Below are positions 24,537 to 33,527 of a stretch of 64,000 nucleotides of DNA, one piece after another (positions within the stretch are counted from its first letter, which is position 1; each line of letters begins with the position of its first letter). Position numbers and translations under genes: made by a program. The DNA comes from Eubacteriaceae bacterium (GTDB lineage: Bacteria; Bacillota; Clostridia; Oscillospirales; Acutalibacteraceae), in NCBI GenBank assembly GCA_021770095.1, contig JAETRQ010000001.1:224930-288929 (forward strand), written 5' to 3'. The notes below the pieces were generated by a model. That model was not told where the DNA came from. It searched no databases and saw nothing but the letters and a program-made list of their open reading frames with translations.

Positions 24537-26003
24537 TCACTCTACCTCAACACAGAGACAATGAGGGATTGAATTATCCTTTTTTGAACCAATATCAACT
24601 GACAGATATTTTTCATTCTGAGCAAATGAAAGCGGCATATTTTTATCACTGAGGAATGTTATTTTTTTGATTTTGTATCTGATTCCGCCTTCATTGGCCT
24701 TGCGCAATGATTTGATTTTTAACTTTGCAGGGAGTTTTTCTCCCATAGGGAAAACATATATCCTGCCTGCTTTTGAGGTAAAACAGAAATCTTTTGAAGA
24801 AAACTTTTTATTCTCTTTAAACGAACCGTTTTTGCTTTTTCTGCCCTCAAAATCACATACCTCAAATGGATATGAACCATAAACCGCTTCACCGTTCATT
24901 TTCATCCATTTGCCGATTTCAAGGAGTACTGATTTTTCTTCTTCACATATTTTTCCGTTTGACATAGGTCCTACATTGAGCATATAGCAACCGTTTTTAG
25001 CAAAAACTTCAATCATATTTCTTATAATTTCACCGGGAGTTTTAAACTTGTTTCCTTCTGTATAACCCCATGAATTCTTAGCAATAGCAGTATCATTCTG
25101 CCACAGTTTGCGGGACACACCGTCAATCTGTCCTCTTTCGACATCAAAGACACCGCAGCCGTCAAACACGGCACCCCATTTGTAAAACACGCAGACTTCC
25201 TTTCCCCACTCGTCGCCGCGATTATAATAATAAGCAAGGAATTTTTTCAAATAAGGTCTGAACTCATCATTATGTACCCACCAGTCAAAATAAACTGCAA
25301 TAGGTTTATTTTTATCTATCATTTCACACGCTGTGGCAAGCCATTCTTTAAGAAAATCCTCTGTTGCACAAATCTCCGTATCATAATTTTCCTCTTTTCC
25401 GCTTGACGGCAGATATGCAGGACCATATAAATCAGGATATTTATTTTGCGCAACTTCAGACTCAGGATAATACTTTCGTGCTCCGTTAAAAAACCAAAAA
25501 TGCTCTGCTCTGTGATTGCTTATCATAAATCCAAGACCCGCATCATCACATGCCTGATGGAGTTCTTCTATATAATCTATTGAATTAAGCTGTGCCATAT
25601 TCCATCTGTTGAGTTGGCTTGCATACATTTTTACACCGTCATGATGTTCACCGACAGGCATAATATACTTTGCTCCGCTTTGCTTGAACAAATCGACCCA
25701 TTCCCGAGCATTAAATTCAGTCGGTTTGAACTGTTCAACAAGATGACGGTATTCAACATTCCTGCCATATTTTTTGCTATGACTAATCGCAGCCGGATGT
25801 CTTTTTTTATACATAAGACGCGGATACCATTCGTTAAAAACAGCAGGGACTGAATATACACCCCAATGAATAAAAATGCCGAATCTTCCTTCACGATACC
25901 ATGAAGGAATTTTGAATTGAGCAAGACTTTCCCAATTATCTTTAAATCTTCCTGACTCAATTACTTCGTCAATTTTATTTAAATAATCATTTATCTTATC
26001 CAT
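24537..26003 (-). CDS. Alpha-L-fucosidase, GH29 (subfamily A-like)
   Basis: 488 aa, no signal peptide. GH29 landmarks are WYREGRFGIFIHWGVYSVPA (about 34-53), AKYIMPVGEHHDGVKMY with the conserved HHDG, and AVYFDWW carrying the presumed nucleophile Asp. YMLNVGPMSNGKI ends the barrel, and a C-terminal beta domain completes the protein. It differs clearly from the GH29 at 18370, so the genome has two fucosidase types. It lies between an MFS transporter gene and a ferredoxin in one minus-strand operon. It presumably hydrolyses a fucoside imported by that transporter. Confidence 0.9.
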   Translation of the reverse strand: MDKINDYLNKIDEVIESGRFKDNWESLAQFKIPSWYREGRFGIFIHWGVYSVPAVFNEWYPRLMYKKRHPAAISHSKKYGRNVEYRHLVEQFKPTEFNAREWVDLFKQSGAKYIMPVGEHHDGVKMYASQLNRWNMAQLNSIDYIEELHQACDDAGLGFMISNHRAEHFWFFNGARKYYPESEVAQNKYPDLYGPAYLPSSGKEENYDTEICATEDFLKEWLATACEMIDKNKPIAVYFDWWVHNDEFRPYLKKFLAYYYNRGDEWGKEVCVFYKWGAVFDGCGVFDVERGQIDGVSRKLWQNDTAIAKNSWGYTEGNKFKTPGEIIRNMIEVFAKNGCYMLNVGPMSNGKICEEEKSVLLEIGKWMKMNGEAVYGSYPFEVCDFEGRKSKNGSFKENKKFSSKDFCFTSKAGRIYVFPMGEKLPAKLKIKSLRKANEGGIRYKIKKITFLSDKNMPLSFAQNEKYLSVDIGSKKDNSIPHCLCVEVE

Positions 26004-26023
26004 AAAATTTCACCAATTAACAA

Positions 26024-27295
26024 TCAAGTTTTATTTTCGCTTTGAACAGACGTATTGAATTTTGCCCATTTTATATTTGACAAAAATGAGAAAACTGCTG
26101 TGAACAGTGCAGATACAATCCAGACAACAACAACTGCATTCCATCCTGATTTTTCTGATACAGCACCAAAACCGTATGACGATACAGCACATCCGATATG
26201 TGCAGATGAATTCAATATACCGCTGACACTGGATGTACAGCCTTGTTTTGAAAACCGAACAGGAACCAATGATATAATCAAATAATTAAGTGCGTACATC
26301 ATGGATGTTGTCAGTGCTAACAAAAGAACAGTAATATAAACAGGCAATTTGCCAATGCCAAGCATAAATAATAATGGTATAAGTGCAAAAAGACCAACCA
26401 CACCTGCTGTCTTCATTTCATTTTCGCCTAATTTTTTATAAATCGGAACCACCGCATATGCACCGAACGCATTGAATATCGGCAGAACAATTGTTAAAAA
26501 CACAGAAAACGAAGGTGATACGCCATAGGTTTCAGTAATCATGGTAGGAACCCAATTGGTTATACCGTCTCTCATCATACCGTGCAGGAATGATGGTATC
26601 ATAATTATAAACAGTCCGCTCAAAACAGCAATATGCATCAAATTTTGTTTTGGCATACTGTGATTGGTATTCTCTCTTTTTTCAACTGCATTGACTTTAA
26701 CTTGTGTTAAATCTTTTTTGGAATAAATCAAAATGAGCAAAACAAATAATGCAGCCAAAAAGATGCATATACCGCCGCAGATAAAAACATATTGCCATTT
26801 CAGGTATTTAATAATCAAAGTAGATATAAGATAGGCACAGATTGTACCGACTGGTAAAGAGAGAGAAATATCAAGAATAGCCCTTTTTCGCAATTTTTCA
26901 TCTATTGTTTCAGAGAACACGCGCAAAATCGGTGACCATAGCATGGACTGGAAAAATCCGTTTGCCGCCCATATGACAGTCATCAAGACAATATTATTTG
27001 CTGCAGGGATACAAAAGCAACAAACCGCACCTGCCGCAGAACCTGAAATAATCATAGCAAAAGGATTAATCCTATCCCCTATCAATCCGCTGATTAACTG
27101 CCCGACTCCGTAGCAAACAAAAAATGCAGTTCCTACTAATCCGATTTCTCCTTTATCATAAACACCTTCGCTTACGATAGATGCAATCGTTGCGGCATAA
27201 CAGGCCCTAACAAAATATGAACCGGCATAAATGAGCCATAATGATATTACAACAATCCTGCTTTTTCTATAATTATTCAAAATATATTTTGTCAT
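26024..27295 (-). CDS. MFS transporter (GlpT/UhpT-like)
   Basis: 423 aa with about twelve membrane helices in two halves joined by a charged loop near 200-215. The first half carries GLVGTAFFVCYGVGQLISGLIGDRINP, the conserved loop 2-3 motif of MFS proteins. The N-terminal YAGSYFVRACYAATI and GVGQLISG segments resemble organophosphate:phosphate antiporters. Substrate is open; a glycoside or phosphorylated fucoside fits the neighbouring genes. Its ATG overlaps the phosphodiesterase stop by 4 bp (ATGA). Confidence 0.85.
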   Translation of the reverse strand: MTKYILNNYRKSRIVVISLWLIYAGSYFVRACYAATIASIVSEGVYDKGEIGLVGTAFFVCYGVGQLISGLIGDRINPFAMIISGSAAGAVCCFCIPAANNIVLMTVIWAANGFFQSMLWSPILRVFSETIDEKLRKRAILDISLSLPVGTICAYLISTLIIKYLKWQYVFICGGICIFLAALFVLLILIYSKKDLTQVKVNAVEKRENTNHSMPKQNLMHIAVLSGLFIIMIPSFLHGMMRDGITNWVPTMITETYGVSPSFSVFLTIVLPIFNAFGAYAVVPIYKKLGENEMKTAGVVGLFALIPLLFMLGIGKLPVYITVLLLALTTSMMYALNYLIISLVPVRFSKQGCTSSVSGILNSSAHIGCAVSSYGFGAVSEKSGWNAVVVVWIVSALFTAVFSFLSNIKWAKFNTSVQSENKT

Positions 27296-28176
27296 TTTAT
27301 TAATTCCTCAATAGATTTTGACATTGCCAAGAATGTTGTTCTGTCCTCAATTTTCTGTGTACCGTGACGATTTGAATGTCCGGCATGGTCAGAGCCGATT
27401 ATAATAAGCCAGTCCTCATCGGGATAAGTCGGTCTTTTTTTAATTTCCTCCAGCAATACATATGACAGCCTGTCAAGATTGCAAACACCTGCAACATATC
27501 TGTAATTCTTATCACCGAAATTTGAACCATGACCGTTAGAATCAGGATTTTCATAAATACCGAATATAAAATCATCATCACTGTTGATTCTGTCCAGCAA
27601 GTTAATATGAAGTTGTTCATCTGTTTCAAATTTAAAATAATATTGCGGCAAATTGTTCTGCTGTGCAAACTCAATTTCTTTTACATATGTATTATCAAAA
27701 TGAATAGGCCATATTGCATTGAAAGAGGATTTATATCCTTTCAGTGCCAATGTTTTCATTACGGTAGGATAATCTTCATCCAGACTCCATTCAATTCCAT
27801 ATTTCCATTCTTTTTTCATCCACTTTCCGCACAGTGCAGACGCCCAGCCTTGTGCAGTACTCGTTTCCTGCTCATTACCATTTTCAGCACCAACATAGGT
27901 TATATATAAACCACCGTTCTTTTTCATCGTACGGATTGCACTGAATATTGCAGTATCATTGCTGCCGCTGATTTTTTCATCTTCACTTTTTATCAGATAT
28001 TTCATAGCATCTGCACGGCAGCCATCCCAACCGATAAACAGGCATTTGGGTTGTTTTGTACAAGTATCAAAATGGTTAATAATGATTTGTGAGATAACTG
28101 TTTGGGGATATTTTGTTTCAAATGTATTATCAAATATTCCTTTTGCATTAACGGAATGAATATATTTTTTCTTCAT
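27292..28176 (-). CDS. Alkaline-phosphatase-superfamily phosphodiesterase/phosphatase
   Basis: 294 aa from ATG 28176, preceded by GGAAAG; the ORF-track start is TTG 28188. Metal-binding motifs of the superfamily are visible: GWDGCRAD near 49-56, ENPDSNGHG near 205-213, and IIGSDHAGH near 258-266. A Thr/Ser in ETSTAQGW around residue 98 is the likely nucleophile. There is no signal peptide, so it is intracellular. Such enzymes hydrolyse phosphomono- or diesters, or sulphates. It lies one base after the aldo/keto reductase stop and overlaps the transporter gene, so it belongs to the same translated unit. Confidence 0.8.
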   Translation of the reverse strand: MKKKYIHSVNAKGIFDNTFETKYPQTVISQIIINHFDTCTKQPKCLFIGWDGCRADAMKYLIKSEDEKISGSNDTAIFSAIRTMKKNGGLYITYVGAENGNEQETSTAQGWASALCGKWMKKEWKYGIEWSLDEDYPTVMKTLALKGYKSSFNAIWPIHFDNTYVKEIEFAQQNNLPQYYFKFETDEQLHINLLDRINSDDDFIFGIYENPDSNGHGSNFGDKNYRYVAGVCNLDRLSYVLLEEIKKRPTYPDEDWLIIIGSDHAGHSNRHGTQKIEDRTTFLAMSKSIEELIK

Positions 28177-28177
28177 A

Positions 28178-29326
28178 TTACTTTCCAAATATTACTTTTG
28201 CCTTTTTCATATTATCAATAATTTTCACTTCAAACGGGCACCTTGTTTCACAAGCACCGCAGGCAACACAATCTCCTGCATAATGTTCAAGCAATTCATA
28301 ATGCTCTCTCACAGTTTCGGGCACTTCGCCTTGTGCCAAAGATAAATTCAGGAATTTTGTAACTGTTGCAACATCTATTTTCATAGGGCACGGAGCACAG
28401 TGACTGCAATACATACAGTGCCCTTTCCAACTGATATTGGGAAATGATGCAAGAGCAAGTGCGTAATCTTTTTGTGCATCAGATGCATTTTCATATTCAC
28501 AACTCTCCCTCAACTGTTCCACACTGTGTGCACCTGCGAGAACAGTTGCAACCGCCGGTCTGGTTAAAGCATAATGAATGCACTGATTAACTGTAAGCGC
28601 TGCACCTGCAGGTGAAAGTTGTGCATCAAGCAAATCACCACCGCCAAACGCTTTCATTACAGTTATACCAACACCGTTTGCCTGACAGAGTTCATATAAT
28701 TCCTGCCTTGCAGGGTCCATGTTTTCAAGCGGATTAACATAATTTTCTTCATTCCAGAGTTGTTCAACATCCTCAGCAGCAGGCTGCAAGTCATAGCACG
28801 GATTGACACTGAACATAAGCACCTCAATATTTCCGCTCTTTACTGCTTCAATCGCAACCTCAGGATTATGGCTGCTTAATCCGATATGATGAATTCTACC
28901 CTCTTTTTTTAAGTCGAGTGCAAATTGCATAACACCACCGTTTACAATTTCATCCCAATCCTTTAACGAATCACAATAGTGTATCATACCAACATCCAAA
29001 TAATCCGTTTGGAGCAGTTGCATCATCTCGTCAAAACCGCTTTTCACTTCTTTTAAATTTCGGCTTCTTTTATACTGTCCGTTTTTCCAGACAGAGCAAA
29101 TATGTGACTGAATAATAAACTTCTCTCTCCTGCATGCCAATGCCTTGCCGACACTTGCTCTGACATCAGGATTTGAAGTATACAAATCGAAATAGTTTAT
29201 TCCTTGCTTTTCTGCTTCATCCAAAAGAATCATTGTATTTCTGCAACCATTAACGGCAAAACCTTCACAGCCCATGCCGATTTCACTAACCATTAAGCCG
29301 GTGTCACCAAGTGGATTATATTTCAT
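28178..29326 (-). CDS. Aldo/keto reductase with C-terminal 4Fe-4S domain
   Basis: 382 aa. An AKR-like barrel (about 1-290) is followed by a ferredoxin-type domain (CMYCSHCAPCP and CVACGACETRCPF, about 305-370). At the usual catalytic places this protein reads FDLYTSNPD and FIIQSHIC instead of the DxAxxYG and TK patterns. The Tyr and Lys of the standard AKR tetrad therefore appear replaced, while the His (MIHYCD) remains. It may be an electron-transfer oxidoreductase rather than a plain NADPH reductase. GGGAGGGG precedes the ATG. It is first in the operon with the phosphodiesterase, transporter, fucosidase and ferredoxin, behind a MerR-type promoter. Confidence 0.85.
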   Translation of the reverse strand: MKYNPLGDTGLMVSEIGMGCEGFAVNGCRNTMILLDEAEKQGINYFDLYTSNPDVRASVGKALACRREKFIIQSHICSVWKNGQYKRSRNLKEVKSGFDEMMQLLQTDYLDVGMIHYCDSLKDWDEIVNGGVMQFALDLKKEGRIHHIGLSSHNPEVAIEAVKSGNIEVLMFSVNPCYDLQPAAEDVEQLWNEENYVNPLENMDPARQELYELCQANGVGITVMKAFGGGDLLDAQLSPAGAALTVNQCIHYALTRPAVATVLAGAHSVEQLRESCEYENASDAQKDYALALASFPNISWKGHCMYCSHCAPCPMKIDVATVTKFLNLSLAQGEVPETVREHYELLEHYAGDCVACGACETRCPFEVKIIDNMKKAKVIFGK

Positions 29327-29348
29327 ATTACCCCTCCCACATATAATA

Positions 29349-29379
29349 ATTATATAACTTAGAGTTAATCCTAAGTCAA
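29349..29379 (-). promoter_or_regulatory. MerR/AdhR-type promoter of the aldo/keto reductase operon
   Basis: On the minus strand TTGACT and TATAAT are separated by 19 bp, too long for normal sigma-A promoters. The spacer holds the inverted repeat CTTAGGA-TTAA-CTCTAAG (29358-29375 region). A 19-bp spacer with an internal 7-4-7 repeat is the hallmark of promoters twisted open by MerR-family activators such as AdhR/NmlR. No MerR gene is in the window. Confidence 0.6.
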
Positions 29380-29392
29380 GACTTTTTTAAAT

Positions 29393-29434
29393 AAAAAGAC
29401 AGTGAAAATCAACCGAATCACACTGTCTTTTTTT
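29393..29434 (-). terminator. Terminator of the pantothenate/CoA operon
   Basis: AAAAAGACAGTG pairs with CACTGTCTTTTT around a 16-nt loop, just after the coaX stop. Confidence 0.85.
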
Positions 29435-29436
29435 AT

Positions 29437-30213
29437 CTATATTAGATTTACTGTATTAGATGTACTATTTCTCACATACAGTTCATATAAACCGCTGAAA
29501 ATAAGATTATTGTCATAAATTATTTTATGATTACATAAAGAGATTATGTCCTTTGCCAAACCGCCTGTTGCAATAATACGCATATCAGATATACCAAGTT
29601 TTGCTTTCACTTTATCTATCATACCATCAAGCATTGCCGCATGCGCAGTAATCGTTCCGATTTTTATACAATCAACCGTATTTGTTCCAATAACTTTATC
29701 TGTTAATTCAAAACCTATTTCAGGTAACTGAGAAGCCTTGTCAAATAAAGACTTAATTGAAGTGCAGGGACCCGGAGCAATCATACCGCCGAGATATTCA
29801 CAGCGTTGATTTATTATTGAAAATGTTGTGGCAGTACCAATATCAATTATAATAGCCGGTGCTCCGTATTTTTTCACCGCTCCGACTGACACACCGATAA
29901 GATCTGCCCCGAGTTTGTGCGGATTATCATATTTTATATCCAATCCTGTATTCATGTCACTGCTTACAAATAAAGGCATAACCCCTGTCAGGCAAAAACA
30001 TATATCTTTAAGATACGCATTGACTTCAGGTACGACAGATGAAATAATGATTCCGTCTATACACCATTCACCAATAAATGCGGACAAATTATTTTTATGG
30101 TATTCGTATCCTTCTTCTTTATCAGTAGAATAACGATATGTATTAAAAAGATTACCCTCATTCATCAGAGCCATAACAATATTGGTATTACCCACATCTA
30201 TTGCAAGAATCAT
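29437..30213 (-). CDS. coaX: Type III pantothenate kinase
   Basis: 258 aa. The ASKHA fold motifs of CoaX are visible: AIDVGNTNIVMAL at the start, PHKLGADLIGVSVGA near 98-112, IDIGTATTFSIIN near 120, and GGMIAPGP. It phosphorylates pantothenate to 4'-phosphopantothenate, the first step from pantothenate to CoA, in the cytoplasm. GAGG precedes the ATG. It is the last gene of the pan-coa operon, 3 bp after coaBC, and is followed by a terminator. Confidence 0.95.
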   Translation of the reverse strand: MILAIDVGNTNIVMALMNEGNLFNTYRYSTDKEEGYEYHKNNLSAFIGEWCIDGIIISSVVPEVNAYLKDICFCLTGVMPLFVSSDMNTGLDIKYDNPHKLGADLIGVSVGAVKKYGAPAIIIDIGTATTFSIINQRCEYLGGMIAPGPCTSIKSLFDKASQLPEIGFELTDKVIGTNTVDCIKIGTITAHAAMLDGMIDKVKAKLGISDMRIIATGGLAKDIISLCNHKIIYDNNLIFSGLYELYVRNSTSNTVNLI

Positions 30214-30216
30214 GAA

Positions 30217-31425
30217 TTATTCCTCATTTTTATTCTTATAAATTTCAACTGCTTTATTTAAAATTTCAACTGCTGCATCTTTTTTTGAGAGCAGGTCAAA
30301 ACTTTTCAAATCATCTTTGGTTATTATAGTGATTTTATTTGTATCCGAACCAAAGCCTGCGCCTTCTTCTTTCAGGCTATTGGCAACAATCATATCACAG
30401 CATTTGGATTCTAATTTTTTCTTTGAATTTTCAATCAGATTGCTTGTTTCCATAGAAAATCCGCAAATAACCTGATTATCTTTTTTACTTTCACCGGCAC
30501 TTTTTAAAATATCTTTTGTTCTTATAAGTTCAAGCGTTAAGTCATCGTCATTCTTTTTTATCTTTTCATCACTGATTTTATCTATTGTATAGTCCGCAAC
30601 TGCTGCAGCCTTAATCAAAATATCACATTTATCCAAATTGCTCATCACACCATTATACATATCATCTGCTGATTCAACATTCTTTACGTGAACAAATACC
30701 GGAGCTTTAATATGAACAGGGCCTGATATAAGGGTTACATTCGCACCGCGGCGAGCTGCAATTTCTGCAATTGAATACCCCATCTTGCCGCTTGAATGAT
30801 TGGTAATATACCTGACGGGATCAATCTTTTCAACTGTCGGTCCTGCTGTAACGAGAACATTAAGACCTGCCATATCCTTATCAAACTGAATTTCCTGTCT
30901 TATATAATCCAGCAAGATGTCTTCATCAGGGAGTTTGCCCGCTCCGACTGATGCACAGGCAAGTCTGCCCACTGCCGGTTCTATAATTTCAAATCCATAG
31001 CCCTTCAATTTTTCAAGATTATCCTGTACTATTTGATTGTTATACATATATGTATTCATCGCAGGAGAGACAATAATTCTGCAATCCGCTGCAAGAGCCA
31101 TTGTGCTGAGCATATCATCTGCAATACCGTTTGCAAGTTTACCGATGATATTTGCCGAAGCAGGAGCAATAAGCATTACATCCGCTTTTTGTGAAAGTGA
31201 CACATGGGCAACATGGAACTGAAAATTTCTGTCAAAAGTATCAACAAGGCACTTATTGCCTGTAAGCGTTTCAAATGTTATCGGATTGATAAAATTAACA
31301 GCATTTTTTGTCATAACAACATGAACATCTGCACCTTCCTTAACAAGAGCGCTGGCAACATTCGCCATTTTATAAGCAGCAATACTGCCTGTGATACCTA
31401 ATACAACTGTTTTCCCTTTTAACAT
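30217..31425 (-). CDS. coaBC: Bifunctional phosphopantothenoylcysteine synthetase/decarboxylase
   Basis: 402 aa. The N-terminal CoaC flavoprotein domain (about 1-180) shows GITGSIAAYKMAN, the active-site His in FHVAHVSL, and SPAMNTYMY. The C-terminal CoaB domain (about 186-395) shows VTAGPTVEKIDPVRYITNHSSGKMG and the Lys motif SDEKIKK. Together they convert 4'-phosphopantothenate and cysteine to 4'-phosphopantetheine. It sits between panD and coaX with gaps of 1 and 3 bp, so all are co-translated. Confidence 0.96.
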   Translation of the reverse strand: MLKGKTVVLGITGSIAAYKMANVASALVKEGADVHVVMTKNAVNFINPITFETLTGNKCLVDTFDRNFQFHVAHVSLSQKADVMLIAPASANIIGKLANGIADDMLSTMALAADCRIIVSPAMNTYMYNNQIVQDNLEKLKGYGFEIIEPAVGRLACASVGAGKLPDEDILLDYIRQEIQFDKDMAGLNVLVTAGPTVEKIDPVRYITNHSSGKMGYSIAEIAARRGANVTLISGPVHIKAPVFVHVKNVESADDMYNGVMSNLDKCDILIKAAAVADYTIDKISDEKIKKNDDDLTLELIRTKDILKSAGESKKDNQVICGFSMETSNLIENSKKKLESKCCDMIVANSLKEEGAGFGSDTNKITIITKDDLKSFDLLSKKDAAVEILNKAVEIYKNKNEE

Positions 31426-31426
31426 A

Positions 31427-31819
31427 TCAATCCATATCCTTTAACAATCCGTGTTTTTCATAATTCGTTGTGCGCAGAATTTTGTTATGATCATCGACAA
31501 AAACAACTTTCGGCGAATGGGTCTGAACTTCATCCTCATCCATCATAGCATAAGCCATGATAATAATTTTATCGCCTGTCTGAACTTTCCTTGCCGCCGC
31601 ACCGTTAAGACAGATTAAACCGCTGTCTCTTTCTCCTGCAATTGTGTAAGTCTCAAAGCGATTTCCGTTATTGACATCCACAACCTGTACTTTTTCATAT
31701 TCATAAATTCCGGAAGCATTCAAAAGTTCTTCATCAACAGTGATACTGCCGACATAATCAAGTTCAGCCTGAACGACTGTTGCACGATGAATTTTCCCTT
31801 TAAGCATATTTACCAACAT
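31427..31819 (-). CDS. panD: Aspartate 1-decarboxylase
   Basis: 130 aa from ATG 31819 ([15 protein letters not shown]), the usual PanD N-terminus. The ORF-track start runs back into panC. The self-processing site Gly-Ser is present in [13 protein letters not shown], where Ser becomes the pyruvoyl group. IHRATV and [21 protein letters not shown] are conserved. The enzyme makes beta-alanine from aspartate for PanC. It lies 4 bp after panC and 1 bp before coaBC. GGAG about 13 bp upstream serves as the ribosome binding site. Confidence 0.95.
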   Translation of the reverse strand: MLVNMLKGKIHRATVVQAELDYVGSITVDEELLNASGIYEYEKVQVVDVNNGNRFETYTIAGERDSGLICLNGAAARKVQTGDKIIIMAYAMMDEDEVQTHSPKVVFVDDHNKILRTTNYEKHGLLKDMD

Positions 31820-31823
31820 AATC

Positions 31824-32675
31824 TTATACACGCTCCACAATAAAATTATCAATCAATCTTGTTTTGCCGATATAAACAGCCATTGCAATGAGTGTATTAT
31901 CCGAAATGGTATCTTTTATTGAAATATTATCAAAATCAACAACTTCAACATAATCAATTTTTGCAAGCGGCTCGCTTTCAATATTTTTCTTCATAAGGGC
32001 TATCAATTCTTTTGAATTTCTAAGACCGCCTTTGATTAATTCCTGTCCCATAAAAACAGTCTTACTCAAAATAAGAGCAGCTTTTCGTTCTTCTTCATTG
32101 AGATATGTGTTTCTTGAGCTCTTGGCAAGACCGTCTGCCTCACGGATAATCGGGCATCCGATAATTTCAACAGGGATATTAAGGTCTGTAACCATTCTTT
32201 TGATAACAGCCAACTGCTGTGCATCTTTCTGACCAAAATATGCTTTGTCAGGCATAACAATATTGAACAGTTTGCTGACAACAGTGCATACACCTCTGAA
32301 GTGGATAGGTCTGCTTTTTCCGCACAATTCTGCTGTCGGTCCAATCATATCAACAAAAGAACAAAAGCCGTTTTTATACATTTCTTCAGGTTCAGGATTA
32401 AAAATCAAGTCTGCACCTGTTTTTTCACATACCTGGGCATCAGCGTTCAAATCTCTCGGATAACTTTCCAAATCCTCTGTCGGTGCAAACTGCATAGGAT
32501 TTACAAAAATACTTACAACCGTTCTTTCATTCTCTTCAACTGATTTTTTTATAAGGCTTTGGTGCCCCTCATGCAGATAACCCATAGTCGGAACAAATCC
32601 TACCGAAAGTCCTTCCTTTTTCCATTGGCTTACGTATTCTCTGACTTCACGGATTGTATGTACAATTTTAAGCAT
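31824..32675 (-). CDS. panC: Pantothenate synthetase (pantoate-beta-alanine ligase)
   Basis: 283 aa. ATP-binding [17 protein letters not shown] (about 30-46, the HIGH-like motif), [37 protein letters not shown] and the KMSKS-like SSRN segment are all present. It joins pantoate and beta-alanine to pantothenate. AAGGTGATG precedes the ATG. It lies between panB and panD. Confidence 0.97.
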   Translation of the reverse strand: MLKIVHTIREVREYVSQWKKEGLSVGFVPTMGYLHEGHQSLIKKSVEENERTVVSIFVNPMQFAPTEDLESYPRDLNADAQVCEKTGADLIFNPEPEEMYKNGFCSFVDMIGPTAELCGKSRPIHFRGVCTVVSKLFNIVMPDKAYFGQKDAQQLAVIKRMVTDLNIPVEIIGCPIIREADGLAKSSRNTYLNEEERKAALILSKTVFMGQELIKGGLRNSKELIALMKKNIESEPLAKIDYVEVVDFDNISIKDTISDNTLIAMAVYIGKTRLIDNFIVERV

Positions 32676-32696
32676 AACATCACCTTCATATCATAA

Positions 32697-33524
32697 TTAA
32701 TATAACTTTTCTATGACTTCGTCATCAATTCTGTATGTATGTTCTTCTGACGGAAAATCAGAACTTTTTACTTCACTGTCATATTGCCTGAACGCAGCAG
32801 TCATCAACTCACCGATATTTGCATATCTTTTCACAAATTTCGGAGTAAAATCAGAAAACATACCCAGCATATCCTGATATACCAGAACCTGACCGTCACA
32901 GCCATTGCCTGCTCCTATTCCGATTGTTACAATATCCAATTTTTCAGTTATGAGGCGTGCAAGTTTTTCAGGTACTGCTTCAATCACAACCGCAAAAGCA
33001 CCTGCCTCCTGAACTGCAAAAGCACTTTCAAGCAACTTTTTTGCTGCATTTTCGGTTTTTCCCTGAACTCTGTTGCCGCCGAAAACATTTATGGACTGCG
33101 GTGTCAATCCAATATGAGCACATACCGGAATACCCGCCTGAACAATAGCCTGAATCTGCGGGCAGACTTCTGCTCCGCCCTCCAGTTTCACGGCATTTGC
33201 TCTGCCTTCTTTGACCAGTCTGCCTGCATTAACAAGTGCATCATAAACAGAAGTCTGATAAGACATAAAGGGCATATCCGCAATAACAAGTGCGTCCTTT
33301 GCACCTCTTGCAACTGCTTTGGTGTGGTGAATCATATCCTCCATTGTGACGGATATGGTATCATCATAACCAAGCATAACATTACCTAATGAATCGCCGA
33401 CAAGTATGGAATTGATCCCTGCGTCATTCATAAGTTTTGCGGTTGAATAATCATATGCTGTGAGCATTGAAATTTTTTGTTTTTCTTTCTTTGCCTGTGC
33501 AAAAGTTAATACTGTATTTTTCAT
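32697..33524 (-). CDS. panB: 3-methyl-2-oxobutanoate hydroxymethyltransferase
   Basis: 275 aa. The TIM-barrel motifs are [39 protein letters not shown] (metal-binding Asp), [19 protein letters not shown] and [21 protein letters not shown]. It forms ketopantoate from 2-oxoisovalerate and methylene-tetrahydrofolate. It starts 3 bp after the DUF2520 gene stop, whose product could reduce ketopantoate. Confidence 0.97.
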   Translation of the reverse strand: MKNTVLTFAQAKKEKQKISMLTAYDYSTAKLMNDAGINSILVGDSLGNVMLGYDDTISVTMEDMIHHTKAVARGAKDALVIADMPFMSYQTSVYDALVNAGRLVKEGRANAVKLEGGAEVCPQIQAIVQAGIPVCAHIGLTPQSINVFGGNRVQGKTENAAKKLLESAFAVQEAGAFAVVIEAVPEKLARLITEKLDIVTIGIGAGNGCDGQVLVYQDMLGMFSDFTPKFVKRYANIGELMTAAFRQYDSEVKSSDFPSEEHTYRIDDEVIEKLY

Positions 33525-33527
33525 TTT

